In this document: one piece after another, positions 47,574 through 59,357 of the stretch
Position numbering within the stretch: position 1 is the first letter of the stretch
How the letters are laid out: each line of letters starts with the position of its first letter
NCBI GenBank assembly: GCA_050084985.1
Contig: JBITNC010000001.1
Location: forward strand, 112,964,001 to 113,028,000
From: Nageia nagi
Taxonomy: Eukaryota > Pinophyta
Direction: 5' to 3'
DNA length: 64,000 nt
Translations under genes and position numbers: made by a program
The notes under the pieces: model-generated
Databases searched by the model: none
What the model was told of the DNA's origin: nothing
Seen by the model: only the letters and a program-made list of their open reading frames with translations

Positions 47574-47821
47574 TGAGCATGCCCCTTGGGTAAAAGGGTG
47601 AAGGATGTCATGATATTCTGTATTAATTAAAAGGATGATCCAAGGGAGGATTTTTCATATAAATAATGGGCCTCCCATCTTGGTTATTCACTTAAGTTTG
47701 TAGGAAAATTATGCTCTATGATTGCTAGGAGAAGTGAGAAAGAGGAATTACAAGAGAATATTATTTGAGAATAAGAAGATATTAGATTAGCAGATGAACT
47801 CTCATGAATGGAAGTACATAA

Positions 47822-49325
47822 CAATATATTATTGATACACATAAATCAAAATTTTACCAAAAAAATACAATTACTAACAAAGAATAAATTTTGTTAGTAT
47901 AAAAAAATATAACAACAATATATTATTACATCTTGAGTAATTTTTGTTAAAAAACCTATTAAGACAATAAAAAAAATGTTAGTATCATGAAGCAATAAAA
48001 TGAAAGGAGACAGGTTATACCTTGAAAGGTTTCACCTCACAAATGAAGGAGTACGATGAACCTCCAAGGGTGGCTCTAGATACAAATTGATGGTAATAAT
48101 CTTGAATGACTATATTCCTATTCTACCACTTAATCACATGAAAGCTCTCTCAAATATCAATAACATAACATCACAAGATAACCAATCTCACAAAGTTGAC
48201 ACCATATGCAAAGTGGTTCCTCTCATGGAAGAGATTACATCCACTAATCTAAGTTCTTCTTATTATCAAAGAACACTTTCGTATAAGTCTTCTTTCTCAC
48301 TTCTCCTAACAATCCTAGAGCATAATTTGGCTACAAACTTGAGTGAACAACAAATAGGGAAGTCCTATTTATATAGAAAACACCTCCTTTGGATCATCCT
48401 TTTAATTGATGTACAATATCATGATATGCTTCACCATTTTAATTAACCAAGGGTCATGCTCTTGATATGGAATGTGGGATATGTTACATTATCTTATTCA
48501 TAAATACTTAAAAGGTATTTGGGGATACTTTTAAGTATTAGTGAATTTACATGAAAATACCTTACAATAATGCATTATACATTTCAACACTCCCCATTAA
48601 TGCAAATTGGGGTAGAGTGAAAAGGAGAGAAGAAAGAGAGAGTTATCCTACAAAGAAATCCAATCAAAGATGCAAACATTTACATATTTGAGAAATAATC
48701 AAGATCTTAGATTGAATCTCACTACTTTACCATTTGATAAATGGTTTTTAATACAAACATTAATCATAATTATTTTCACTATACAAAGTAGTCATTCAAA
48801 AATAAGTTGACATGATGAGCCTCCAAGATCCTACCCACTCAAAGTAGATAACTTGCACTATCAATAAGAAATATACAAGCTATAAGAAGCTCATAAACAA
48901 GATCAGTAGGATACATCATATAAATATTCATATCAACATAAGATAAATTAATCAAGTAATACCTTCCATAAATTGATCAATGGTGCACTATAACTCATCA
49001 TAAAGATAACAAGCCAATACTCATAGTCACCTGATGTATAAAAATATATGTTGATCAACATAAAAAAAGCATAAGCACATATAAGTTCTTCACTTATGGA
49101 TAACTAAAACCATGCTAGTAGAAGCCATCATATGTTAAAAAATGTACAACTAGTTCCTCATATAAAGTGAACTAACTATAAAAGAGTACACAAAAAGATC
49201 AACACTATACAACCAAAAAATCCTCCTAGGGATGAAGTTGTCATCACAAACATGAATTCAACAAAAAATTCATAAGCATGTAGAACCGAGCTTTAGGAAG
49301 AGGCTTTGTGAACAAATCAACAAAT
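47822..49325 (-). mobile_element. minus-strand copia fragment: leader, LTR, 3' internal region
   Basis: A single LTR (48091-48589) has internal sequence on both sides. On its left is a primer site complement (gctctagatacaaa, 48074-48087) with leader to about 47822. On its right is a polypurine complement (ctccccattaatgc, 48590-48603) with the 3' region, including the hairpin at 49151-49174. That internal-LTR-internal order arises in tandem elements formed by recombination between LTRs. At about 49325 it passes directly into plus-strand gag. Confidence 0.8.
48091..48589 (-). repeat. shared LTR in minus-strand copia fragment
   Basis: 499 bp, ending TTCAACA on plus, of the same family as 31818-32319. 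Confidence 0.82.
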
Positions 49326-49329
49326 TTTG

Positions 49330-50560
49330 ATAAGGATTTTATTGAAACATGAGGAAACACTTCACAATAAAGTGTTTATCACCACTCTTAGAGAGCCTTC
49401 AGTGGCACTAGGTCCAATGAAGCCTCACTTAAAAAAGAAGAGGCGTAACCAAATGAAGGGTTCTAATTCTTGTAAGAAGAACATCAAGAATGGTGTACAC
49501 TAGAAGAATTATAATTATGATAAGTCAAAGAAAACCAAAGCGAAATTTGATGGAAATTGCAATTTCTATGACATATATGGTCATAAAGAAGCTGATTGCT
49601 ACAAGAAAAAGAAAGAACAAGGTGAAAAAGGATTTGAAAAACCAAATAAATTTAATAACAAGGAGAATAACAAGAATTTTTCTTACTCTATGTCTCTCAC
49701 TTTGTCAAATGATTGGATTGTTGATTCTAGATGCACTAATCACATGTGTTTCAAAAAAGATATGTTTGAAAATTTTCATGAGTATAGAAAAGATGCAATT
49801 GTGATAGGTGATAATTAATTTTTTAAAGTACAAGGTATTGGGAATGTGTGGTTACAAGTAAAGATTCTTAAGAATGTGTTTTATGTTCCTAAACTCACTA
49901 TGAATCTTCTTTCTATAATTTAGGTTGCAAAGAAAGGTTACTCTTTTAAGTTTAACTCACACTCTTGGTGCATGAAAAAAGGTATTTCCACTTTGATGAA
50001 AGGATTATTGAAAGATGACCTTTATATTATGGATCAATCTCTAACAAAAATATGCCTTGCAACTAATTTTTTCTCTAGAGAAAATCTTTGGCACCATTGA
50101 TTAGGCCATCTAAACCATAATAACATTCAAGTTATGAAAGATCATGATTTTGTGGAAGGTTTGCCTACAATATCACCTAAAATTAGTCTTTTTGAGAAGT
50201 GCATTTTAGGTAAAATAAATTAGCAAAAAATTTCAAAATATAAGGCAACTAAAGCAACTCAACCTCTTCATTGTGTGTATTCAAAATTGATGGGTCCTTT
50301 TCTAATTAAGTTACTTGGATGATATTTGCTTATCTTTTAGAGCACAAGGATAAAACCTTTGATAGGTTCAAAGATTTCAAAGCCTTTATAGAAAATTAGT
50401 TTAGATTCAAAATCAATATGTTAAGATCTGATAATGGAGGTGAGTATAATAGCAATGAATTCAATGATTTTTGTACCAAGTATATAATTAAGAGGTGGTT
50501 TATAATCCCTTACACTCCTCATCAGAATGGTGTAGCTAAACATAATAATAGAACCATTTA
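49330..50560 (+). pseudogene. element C gag tail, protease and integrase core, decayed
   Basis: The plus-strand copia resumes with the Gag tail. The zinc knuckle near 49550-49605 has Tyr in place of the second Cys. Protease reads D-S-R in place of D-S-G near 49722. The pre-integrase and integrase core (RSDNGGEYNSNEF near 50428) are readable but broken by stops and by a deletion near 50310 that removes the first core aspartate region. It is not functional. Confidence 0.87.
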
Positions 50561-52580
50561 GGAAATGGAAAGATGTATGTTAGAAGGTATTCCTAGATTC
50601 TTATGGGGTGAAGTTGTAAATACTGCAATCTACATCTTAAACACGTATCTTATGAAAGTATTTGAAGGTAAAAATCTATATAAGGCTTGGACAAGAAATA
50701 AACCTAACATCTCTCACTTCATGGTCTTTGGATATGATGCTTATGCTTTTGTTGTTACTAAGAAAAGGAAGAATATGGATAAGAGATCCAAAAAGTGTAT
50801 CTTTGTGGGCTATGACAATCAGCATAGAGGCTATAGGATATGCCAACCTTCCTCCAAAGTAATTTTTGTGTCAAGGGATGTAAATTTTAGTGAACTTATT
50901 GAAGAATATGTTTATTTTGAGAACCTTGATGAGGTTGATGATTCTTCTATTGCACCTAACTAGATGGATGTTAGTGTGAATTTATCACCTAAGGAACAAA
51001 TCTCTCCAACAAAAAGGATAACAAGAAGTGTGACCCTTAATAAATCTTTATTCGTCATAAAGAATATTCAAAGTAGGAATGTTGGATGAATGTAATGAAT
51101 GTGGAGTATGAGGCTCTAATGAAGAATTAAAATTGGAATTTGGTTCCTTATCCAAATGAATGCAATGTAATTGGTAATAAATGGGTTTACAAGGTCAAAT
51201 ATAATTCAATTGGAGAAATTGAAAAATACAAAGCAAGGTTAGTAGCCAAAGGTTTTGCTAAAAAATATGGAATTGATTATAAGAAAAAATTTGCTCCAAT
51301 GGCAAAGATGCCTATTGTTAAGGTGATCCTTGCTCTTATAGAAGTTCAAGAATAGAAAGTTTTTTAATTTGATGTCAAGAGTGCTTTTTTCAATGGTGAC
51401 TTAGATGTGAAAATCAACATGAACCAAAAAGAAGGGTTTATTGTGGAAGGTAAAGAATATTTTATTTGAAAGCTAAATAAGTCTTTGTATGGACTTAAGC
51501 AAACACCTTGTTCCTGGTACAATAAGATTTTAAGATTCTTTGAGGACATTGGATTTTCTAAATGCTTCTTTGACACAAATTTTTATGTACTCAACAAAGG
51601 ATAAGACTTTATTTTGATTCTTCTCTATGTGGATGATCTATTGATTATAGGGAATAATATTATCCTCAAGCAAGACTACATATCCAAAATTAAGACAACT
51701 TTTGAAATGAAAATCTTATTGTATTACACTACAACCTTGGTATGCAAATGTATCAATACAAAGATTGTACTAATATTAGTCAATTCAAGTATATCTCATA
51801 TATCTTGTAAAATTTTGTAACGAAGGAGTGCAAACATGCTTCAATACCAATATCTCATGGAATCACTTTTTCTCTTAGTTCTAGCTCTCAATTGGCAAAT
51901 GCTATGACTTACATAAAATCAATTAGTAGTATTCTATATTTGACTATCTCTAGGCCATATATTGCCTTCATTATGAATTTGTTAGCTTGCTTTATGCAAA
52001 ATCCATATATTGAGCACCCCAATGTAGGTAAGCAAATTTTGAGGTATGTTGCAGGCACTAAGGATCTTACTCTCAAGTATGACAAGTTTCCCTTGTTTGT
52101 TCACTCAAGATTATTAGATTCTAACTATGGGGGAGATAGAGATGATGGAAAATCAACCTTTTCTTATGTGTTTAGCATTGGTTCAGGTGCTATCTCTTGG
52201 GATTCCAAGAAGTAGCCTATGACTACTCTTTCTACCATAAAGGTTGAATATCATGCAATGTTAGTTGCAACCCAAGAAGCCATTTGGTTGAGGCATCTTT
52301 TGAAAGAGGTTGGGTATGAGCAATTTTAACCATCTCAAATTTATTTAGATAATTAGTTAGCTATTACTTTGGAAAAAAATCATGTTTTCTATAAAATAAC
52401 AAAGCATGTAGAATCCAAGCCCACTTCATCAGAGAGAAGGCTTTGGATGGTCTCCTAAACTTGTAGTATTTTCCATCAGTCCTAAAATCTACTAATTTGT
52501 TCACCAAGCCCATTATTGAATCCTAGTTATGTAAGCTTAGGGACTCTATTAGGTTGATGAAGTTGCCTTAAAAAAGGTAG
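50561..52580 (+). pseudogene. element C integrase C-terminus, reverse transcriptase, RNase H
   Basis: 50565-50963 is the integrase C-terminus (NKPNISHFMVFGYDAYAF, KCIFVGYDNQHRGYR). Reverse transcriptase fragments follow: 51140-51355 (NVIGNKWVYKVKYNS), YVDDLLIIGNN at 51614, and 51892-52215 with ISRPYIAFIMNLLACFMQNPY and RDDGKSTFSYVF. RNase H ends near 52570. Stops occur about every 100-300 bp. Confidence 0.88.
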
Positions 52581-53601
52581 TAAATGTTGATTGTAACTAC
52601 TTCCTTCTAATAAAGTTGTTGAGCACTTTATTTTTGTTTGTATACTTTGTTTATACATTGCTCTTTAGGTGACTATAAGTATAGGCTTGGCATATTAAGT
52701 GATGAATTATAGTACATTGCAAATACAAGCACATTATATCAGGGAGAAAGTTCTTAATGAAACAACTATAGCTCTATTCATCTAACTTTCCCTCTCATAA
52801 TTTATTCACTAGCTACTTTAAAAACTTTGTTGTGCATACTTTAAAAGTTTCTTATGGTAGTGAAGTTATCCTTAAGGGGGAGTGAAGTTCAAATTCTTAT
52901 ATTGAATTCATATTTGTGATGAAAAATTCATCCCTAAGAAGCCATTTTTGCTGTATAATGTTGATCTAAATGTACACCTTCATGGTTAGTTTGTTCTGTG
53001 TGAGGTACTCATGGTACATTTTTTATTTCTGTTATCACTATGTGAGGAATCAATATGTGTTTGTTGGCATTGTTTAGTTATAAATATGTGAGTAAATTTA
53101 ATATGCATATGCTCTTTTTTTATCAATACATATTTTCTAATATACATCATATGATTATAAGTATTGGCTTCCCATGTTTATGATGACTTATAGTGCATAA
53201 TTGATTAATTTATAGATGACATTACTTAGTTCATTTATCTTGTGATTGATATGAATGTTTATATGATGCATCTAACTAATCTTGTTTATGAGTTGCTTGT
53301 ATCTTGTTGGTTTCATATTGAGAATGTAGGTTACTTACTTTAGGTGGGAAATCTCATGAAGGCTCACATGTCAACTCATTGTTGATCGAATATACTTATA
53401 GTGAAACTAGTTGTGGTTAATGATTGTATTATAAACCATTTTGTCAAATAGTATTATAGTGAGTCTCAAACTGATATCTTGCTTATTTCTCAATGATGTA
53501 AAAGTTCTCATCTTCAATTGTATCTCTTTGGAGGAGAACTCTATCTTACTTTCTCTTTCTTCTTTCTCTATGGTCTATTCTAATATTACATTAAGGAGGA
53601 G
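52581..53601 (+). other. 3' non-coding region of element C
   Basis: Non-coding sequence between pol and the LTR. It contains two stretches that repeat the RNase H end context (52730-52870 and 52430-52580). The single hairpin unit near 52985-53010 has degenerated. The polypurine tract aaggagga precedes the LTR. Confidence 0.65.
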
Positions 53602-54047
53602 TATTAGAATTTGTAATGTAATATTATGTAATATTTCTCTTTAATATAAATTCATTTAATGCTTAAAGTATTTTTAGATACCTTAAAGCATTAAAATAAT
53701 AAATATAGAAACACCTTTAACTTTACCCTTAGATTAAAGGGAGGTTAAAGGGTAGGTTTCTTCTTATAAATAGAGAGGTATTCCTTCTCTCATTATACAT
53801 GTAATTGTAAAACAAGATTTGCTCTAGGTTTAGGGTTTAGAGAGAGAGGAGAGATTATGTAAGAGAGGTCCTTGAGAATAAGAAGATCTTAGTTAGTAGA
53901 TGTACTCCAAAGGAAGGAAGAATTACTTTATATCTTGTGTAATTTATGAGATTGGCTTGTGTTATTGTGCTATGGTGTTTATATTTTAAGTGCCTTATTG
54001 AGATCTTAGTAAACTAGAGATTAATTTGAAAAAGGTTAATTTCTCCA
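53602..54047 (+). repeat. 3' LTR of element C
   Basis: 446 bp, TATTAGAATT...TTTCTCCA. The same TATAAATAGAG box is seen near 53766. Confidence 0.9.
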
Positions 54048-54052
54048 CCCTC

Positions 54053-54970
54053 TTCATGAAGAACTCCAAAATGAACATACTTTAACTAAGAAATATGAGG
54101 TATGGAATTTATATTTTGATGGTTCAAAATGTATGCCTGTAGGATGAATTGGAATCATTTTAATTATTCTTAAAGGGTATGTTACTCATATGGCCTATAG
54201 ATTAACTTTTTATTGTACTAACAATATAGCTCAATATGAGGCTCTTATTTTAGGATTATAGGAAGCTATAACTTTGAATATGAGGAGGATTCACATATAA
54301 GGATATTTTCAATTACTTGTAAACCAAATTAATTAAATTTACAATACCAAGGATGCAAAATTATTCTTTACAATGAAATGGTTTCAAGGCTTATGAATTT
54401 CTTTGATGAATATCAATCAGAAAACATACCAATAAGCAACAATAGGTATGCGATTGCAATGGCAAGTGCAACCTCTCTTGCACCAATTGAGATATATGAT
54501 GAAGAAACCATCCTCATAATAAAAAATCTAAGTCATCATGCCCTAATGATTACAATGGAGTATTGTGTTTTACATGTACTCTCACAATTGCAGAATATGA
54601 GGTCAGCCCTTGCTATTAATAAATTTATCATTATATCAAGTTCATCACAATCCTTAGCACTTTTAAGGTGATAAAAATAAAAAATTGAAAATATCAAATT
54701 AAGAAAAGCATGCCACAAAATGTATCATAATAGGGAATACTTTGTATAGAAGATCATACAAGGGTACATTATTATGATGTCTTCATTCAAATGAAATCAA
54801 TGAGGCTTTAGAATAAGAACATGAAGGCATATATGAAGGGCAATTCAATGGAAAATTAATTTACCAAAGGCTACTTATAATAGGGTATTATTGGTCATCC
54901 ATGGAAAAGGACTATTTTAAACATGTAAAGAGGTATCTAAATTGTCAAAAGCATGCATCATTTGAAGTAT
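54053..54970 (+). pseudogene. gypsy RNase H and integrase zinc region, right part (Tat-like)
   Basis: After the ccctc duplication the frame cut at 41712 resumes. It reads into a second RNase H-like domain with WNLYFDGSK near 54099, THMAYRLTFYCTNNIAQYEAL near 54187 and KWFQ near 54376. An additional RNase H of this kind is known from Tat-group gypsy elements. The integrase zinc region follows near 54740-54955 (HSNEINEAL, a GYYW-type segment and VKRYLNCQKHA). Stops and shifts break it. Confidence 0.85.
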
Positions 54971-56065
54971 AGGGTAAAAAACACTAATTAAGTAACCATT
55001 GGTGAATTGTCATAAATTATGATTAATCACCTTATCTAATTGAAATAGGGAAATAAATATAAATAATAAAAGAATAGATAATAATTTACATCAATAAAAT
55101 AATGAGTAAATGAGTCAAGCAATCAACAAGTAATTAAAGAGCATCACAAATATATAGAGCATGATGATCAAGAAGATATATAATTAATCAATTATTTCAT
55201 GCATGAATACTTGCCTACTTGAAATAAAACTGCAAGATCATGGTAGTAAAAGACTTTACTAAAATAAATCATTTTCTATAAGAAGCTTTGTACCATTTCC
55301 ATAGAAAACATTCTTTAATCAATCACTAGTAATCACCACATGAACATTATCCATATTTGAAGTTGTGAAAATAGTTTCCATCCTTTAAAACATTTTCTTG
55401 TGCAATAATTTTAAATAAAAAAATTGTTGCAAAGTGGTAGTTACCACATACTTTAAGATCCTTCACAACTCAAATGTTTATGCTAGAGGATGTGCTTAAC
55501 AATCAAAAAATAATTGCTAGTTTTCTCACTATGGTGGTGTGGTGAATAATTTGTTCCTTCTCTTCCTCCTAGAAATAATTTGTTCATATGTAGAAGGTAT
55601 GGTAGAAAAATGGTAAAGGTAAGAGTAAACTACAATTAATAGTTGCTTTAACCTATTCATATCAACGTACTAGGTTACTTGTAAGACCTTATCTAGTATT
55701 TATTATTCATCAAGTATTTTATATTTCTCTCAAGTGTTTCTCCTTTCATCTTAGTGATTCTTGTACCTCCTTTTTATAACTCCTCACTCTAAAATTGTAC
55801 AAGATTCTTGAATTTTAAATAGTTCAATACCATAAATCCATAGTATTAAAAAATAAGATTTTTATAAATGCCCCATCAATGTATGTAAGTAGTTATGTTC
55901 ACTTGATAATATGATGTCAACAATCAATGATATTATCTATTTGTACAAATATTTACTAACAACACTTTTTTGAAAAAATTAAATGAAACATTGTTTCCTT
56001 TTTACTTGAAAGAATGCACCACATCATTATGCAAGACTCTTTTGATCTTACATTACTTAGCATAA
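54816..56065 (+). repeat. gypsy integrase fragment with downstream tail, outer copy
   Basis: Colinear with 43665-44925. The homology ends near gcattactttg/acattacttag. Confidence 0.85.
54960..55190 (+). repeat. dispersed repeat R, copy 4
   Basis: Related to 9650-9905, and closest to copy 3. Confidence 0.65.
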
Positions 56066-58533
56066 CCAATAATGAAATATTTTGAACAAGGGTTGATTTG
56101 TAATCGTGCCAAAGGGGCTCTCAAAAATAATCAAAATACATCAATAATTATAATTAAGTTGATTATGCACCTCAACACCCTATCTAAGCTCTTAGAGTGC
56201 TAATGTTTATTCTCTAAGGGCCAAATTAGCAAACCAAACCTAACATCTAGGTCCAAGATGACCCAACATCCAACTTGAAGTGCACAAATAGAGTAATTAA
56301 ACATGCATAAATTCAACGTCTAATCTCTTATGCCAAAATCCAATCTTATAAGTGCAATAATACTCATGCAAGCTCAATGTCTAGGCTAAGATAACAAAAT
56401 ATTGCAAGCACAATCCCAATGTTTAGCCTTCTAGGGAAAGATCTCAAGAGCTAACAAAATTATTGATCCATAAAATGTAATTATAATAATATTATAATGA
56501 TAATCAAATTAATTACCTTATCTTAGAGAAAATGATGCCCTAGCTAAACATCTTTGAGAAATAATTGATAACTGAGGAAAAGAACTAGGGTTTTCCCATA
56601 ATAGTGGCAAGGCTTGTACCAAAACTTCCTCCTATGTGAAATGTGGCTAAGACACTAGGGTATCTAGTAGTATTAAGATAATCTAGGGTAACACTAATAT
56701 GCCTAGATAGCTAGTAAGTCCCTTGAATTGTGCTAACCCTCAAAGTAGCAATCTGTAAAGACTTGAAACCTCATTTTAGTACCTCCCTTATAGGTTTTCA
56801 TCCATAAGATATAATGGGAGGATTCAATGCTTGTAACTTAAATAAGAGATAATAAATTCTAAAAAAACATATCTTCAAGTGAGAAATTGTTATTCTTTTA
56901 TAGACTTAAAAAGAACCTCCTACCTTACACCAACCCTCAGATGCATAGGATCATGTTGTAGGATTAACATTTACACTTAGAGTGGGATGTCTCATCATAA
57001 GTGCATTGGGATCCATAAATTCTCATCCAATGGTGTTGGTGTGCTCTCCTAGGTGTAATGTCTCCCTCTTGATGTTCGTTTTAACTTGGAATCAATATCA
57101 TCATCTTAGATTCATCATGATCTAATCCTAGGGATGTGTTTAACTTATAAGGAAGTAATATTATATTAGATACTTACTAAATACCTTTGGATGACAAATT
57201 ACATTCATAAAGGCTAGAAATATACAATACCTCACTTAAGGAGACTAACATTGCATTTATAATAATTATTTGCCTTGGTATTTAATTACAATTGTTAACA
57301 CCTAAAAATGAATTTTAATTTAATTAAAATCCCCTTTTATATATTTGAAATAATTTATTTATTAAATTAAATAAATACTCTTATCATCATGCACACTTAT
57401 ATACCTTTATGTTTTATGATAACAAGTTGACCAACATCACCTTAAGCCCAAGGAGGAACCTTGGTACTAGACCTGCCATCTATAAAGGTGGAAGGATTGT
57501 GCATGAGCAATCATGACATGATCTTGAATCCTTGATAGGTGGTAATATACTTGTACCATTCTTGATCAATGTTTCTAAAAACCACCTATCATATCTAGAT
57601 TTTGTTGTATAGTAAGGTTTGCATTCCTATGATCTTTTCAATCCATTTGTATATGATATTTTGAGCATCAAAGGTGTAATAATGACATTAAGAGAAAAGA
57701 AAGAAAAAATGGAATGATAGTCAAGTGATGTCACTGGGATCCTAGCATCATTGTTGGGTTGAGGTCAAATTAGTGGCTTCATTTTTTAAGAAGCTCATCG
57801 TTCATCCCCTCTCATCTAAATATCACCTCTATTTATTGTGATAGGTAAAGTATATATTTATATCTTTTGTTAATCTAATTTAATAGATTAAGATCAATTA
57901 GATCATTATCATCTTTCATGTCATTGTTATTATTGTTATTATATAATTAATTGGTTAAATTGAATATTATTAAATAAACATAATTATTATTATTTTGGTT
58001 ATAACAATTGGTGAACCCAACTTTATATCGATACATTACATTTTTTTGTGGATTATTTCATTAGTTTTTATTTTCTCTTTGGTTCTGATAATTCTTTACA
58101 AAATTAGAAATTTTTGTTGCTTGAAAATTGTTGGATTTATTTTTGGTAATTTTAATTTTTGAAGAAAAACATCAATTTTGAAGGTCATTTTATTTAATTT
58201 GGTGAGGTCTAGCATTGTAAACATTTTTCCAAACCATAGATAAATATAATTAGAAATTTTTATGACTTTTCAATGCCTAGAATTGTATAATTTGACCAAT
58301 ATTGAGAAATTTTTATAAAAAAACCTCACATTAAAAAGCCCTAAATTTTGAACCTATTTTGCAACTATTTGGTGACTTGTTTCATGATAAAAACTTGCCC
58401 TAACCATAGATATATGTGATTGGAAAATAATTATGATTTTCTAATTCTATAATTAGACATTTTGCGCATAAATTATGCCAAAATCCTTAGGGTTTTTGGA
58501 TAGAACTAATATTGTATCTAAAGTATTTTAGAA
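56066..58533. other. AT-rich stretch without a gene
   Basis: No frame or RNA gene is recognised. It could include the LTR and leader of the gypsy gag that follows. A tggtgaaccc stretch near 58010 sits where a primer site might be, but I could not find the LTR ends. Confidence 0.5.
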
Positions 58534-59357
58534 ATGGATCCTATCGAATTTCTTACCATGGTAAATAGCTTTGATAATACTACTAAAGCTAATTTGAAGA
58601 GGATGCTTTATAGTGATGATGGAATCACACAAAGTAAAGGAATTTCAAATATGTCATGGGACTCAAATCCCTTATGTGATGTGATCATAAATGAAAAGGC
58701 ACCTAACCTTCAAGTTGAACCAATTTTTGATGCATTTTCAAGAGAAGGAGATCCTCTAGCTCATATAAAGGCTTTTAAGATGATGTTTGAATTGAATTTT
58801 TGAGTAAATAAAAATCTAATAACCAAGTACTTTTCAACTACTTTAAAGGGTGATGCACTTAATTGGTATTTTTATTTACCCTCCAAGTCAAATAATTTTT
58901 ATGAACTTATATTTGAATTTTATATGCATTTCAAACATAGATTTCCTAAGCAAGTTATTATTTTTGATTTAATGAATACTAAAAAATAAAAAATAAAAGA
59001 TTAGCAAAGTTTTCTCAAAGATTTCAAAAAAATTGAAGTATGATTAAAGATCCTTTGTTAGAAGCTTATGTAAAGGCTATATTTGTTCATAATATTCATC
59101 CTGAATTGAGGTCTATAGCTATGGATTACGTGGATTTTTCTTTTTATAACATTATTAGTAAGTTGATTCAAAAAGAGGAGTGTATGATAGAAATGCAAAA
59201 ATTTAAGTATAATAATCCACCTAAAGATCAGAAAAATCCATATCCAAAGAAGGAATATAGAAATATCCGAGTAGCTGAGGGGGGCCATACATTGAGCAAC
59301 AATGCACCACATAGTAATAATGCTCCAAGAGGGAATAAAGAAAAGGAAGATTTGTGA
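58534..59357 (+). pseudogene. gypsy gag (retrotransposon gag domain), broken
   Basis: The first frame (58534-58803) includes DAFSREGDPLAHIKAFKMMFEL. After a stop the text continues with TTLKGDALNWYFYLPS near 58840-58885 and a FKHRFPKQ segment, the core signature of the gypsy gag domain. 59040-59357 adds KDPLLEAYVKAIFVHNI and a basic Asn-rich tail. A stop and a frame change separate the parts. No protease or polymerase follows within 3 kb. Confidence 0.8.

Larger units (their letters stand above)
45892..47815 (+). repeat. copia LTR split by another element
   Basis: It starts TATTAGAATA like the element C LTRs. It continues after the insertion at 47574 with the TATAAATAATGGGCC promoter region, and is lost near 47815 before its 3' end. 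The adjoining internal part is on the opposite strand, so it is a truncated or solo LTR. Confidence 0.78.
41713..54047 (+). mobile_element. plus-strand copia element, mosaic interior (element C)
   Basis: The LTRs (41713-42173, 53602-54047) both begin TATTAGAATT. The target duplication ccctc lies on both sides (41708-41712, 54048-54052). The flanking gypsy frame joins across this site. The interior is 11.4 kb and is not colinear with a copia. After the leader come a gypsy fragment, a copia LTR holding another LTR element, a minus-strand copia fragment, then the C-terminal gag and pol of a plus-strand copia. Later insertions or recombination must have rebuilt it. Confidence 0.88.

Noticed and set aside
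58005-58022. Primer site of the gypsy with the 58534 gag
   Set aside because: The tggtgaaccc stretch resembles a primer site, but no LTR end or partner LTR could be found, so it is not listed as a feature.
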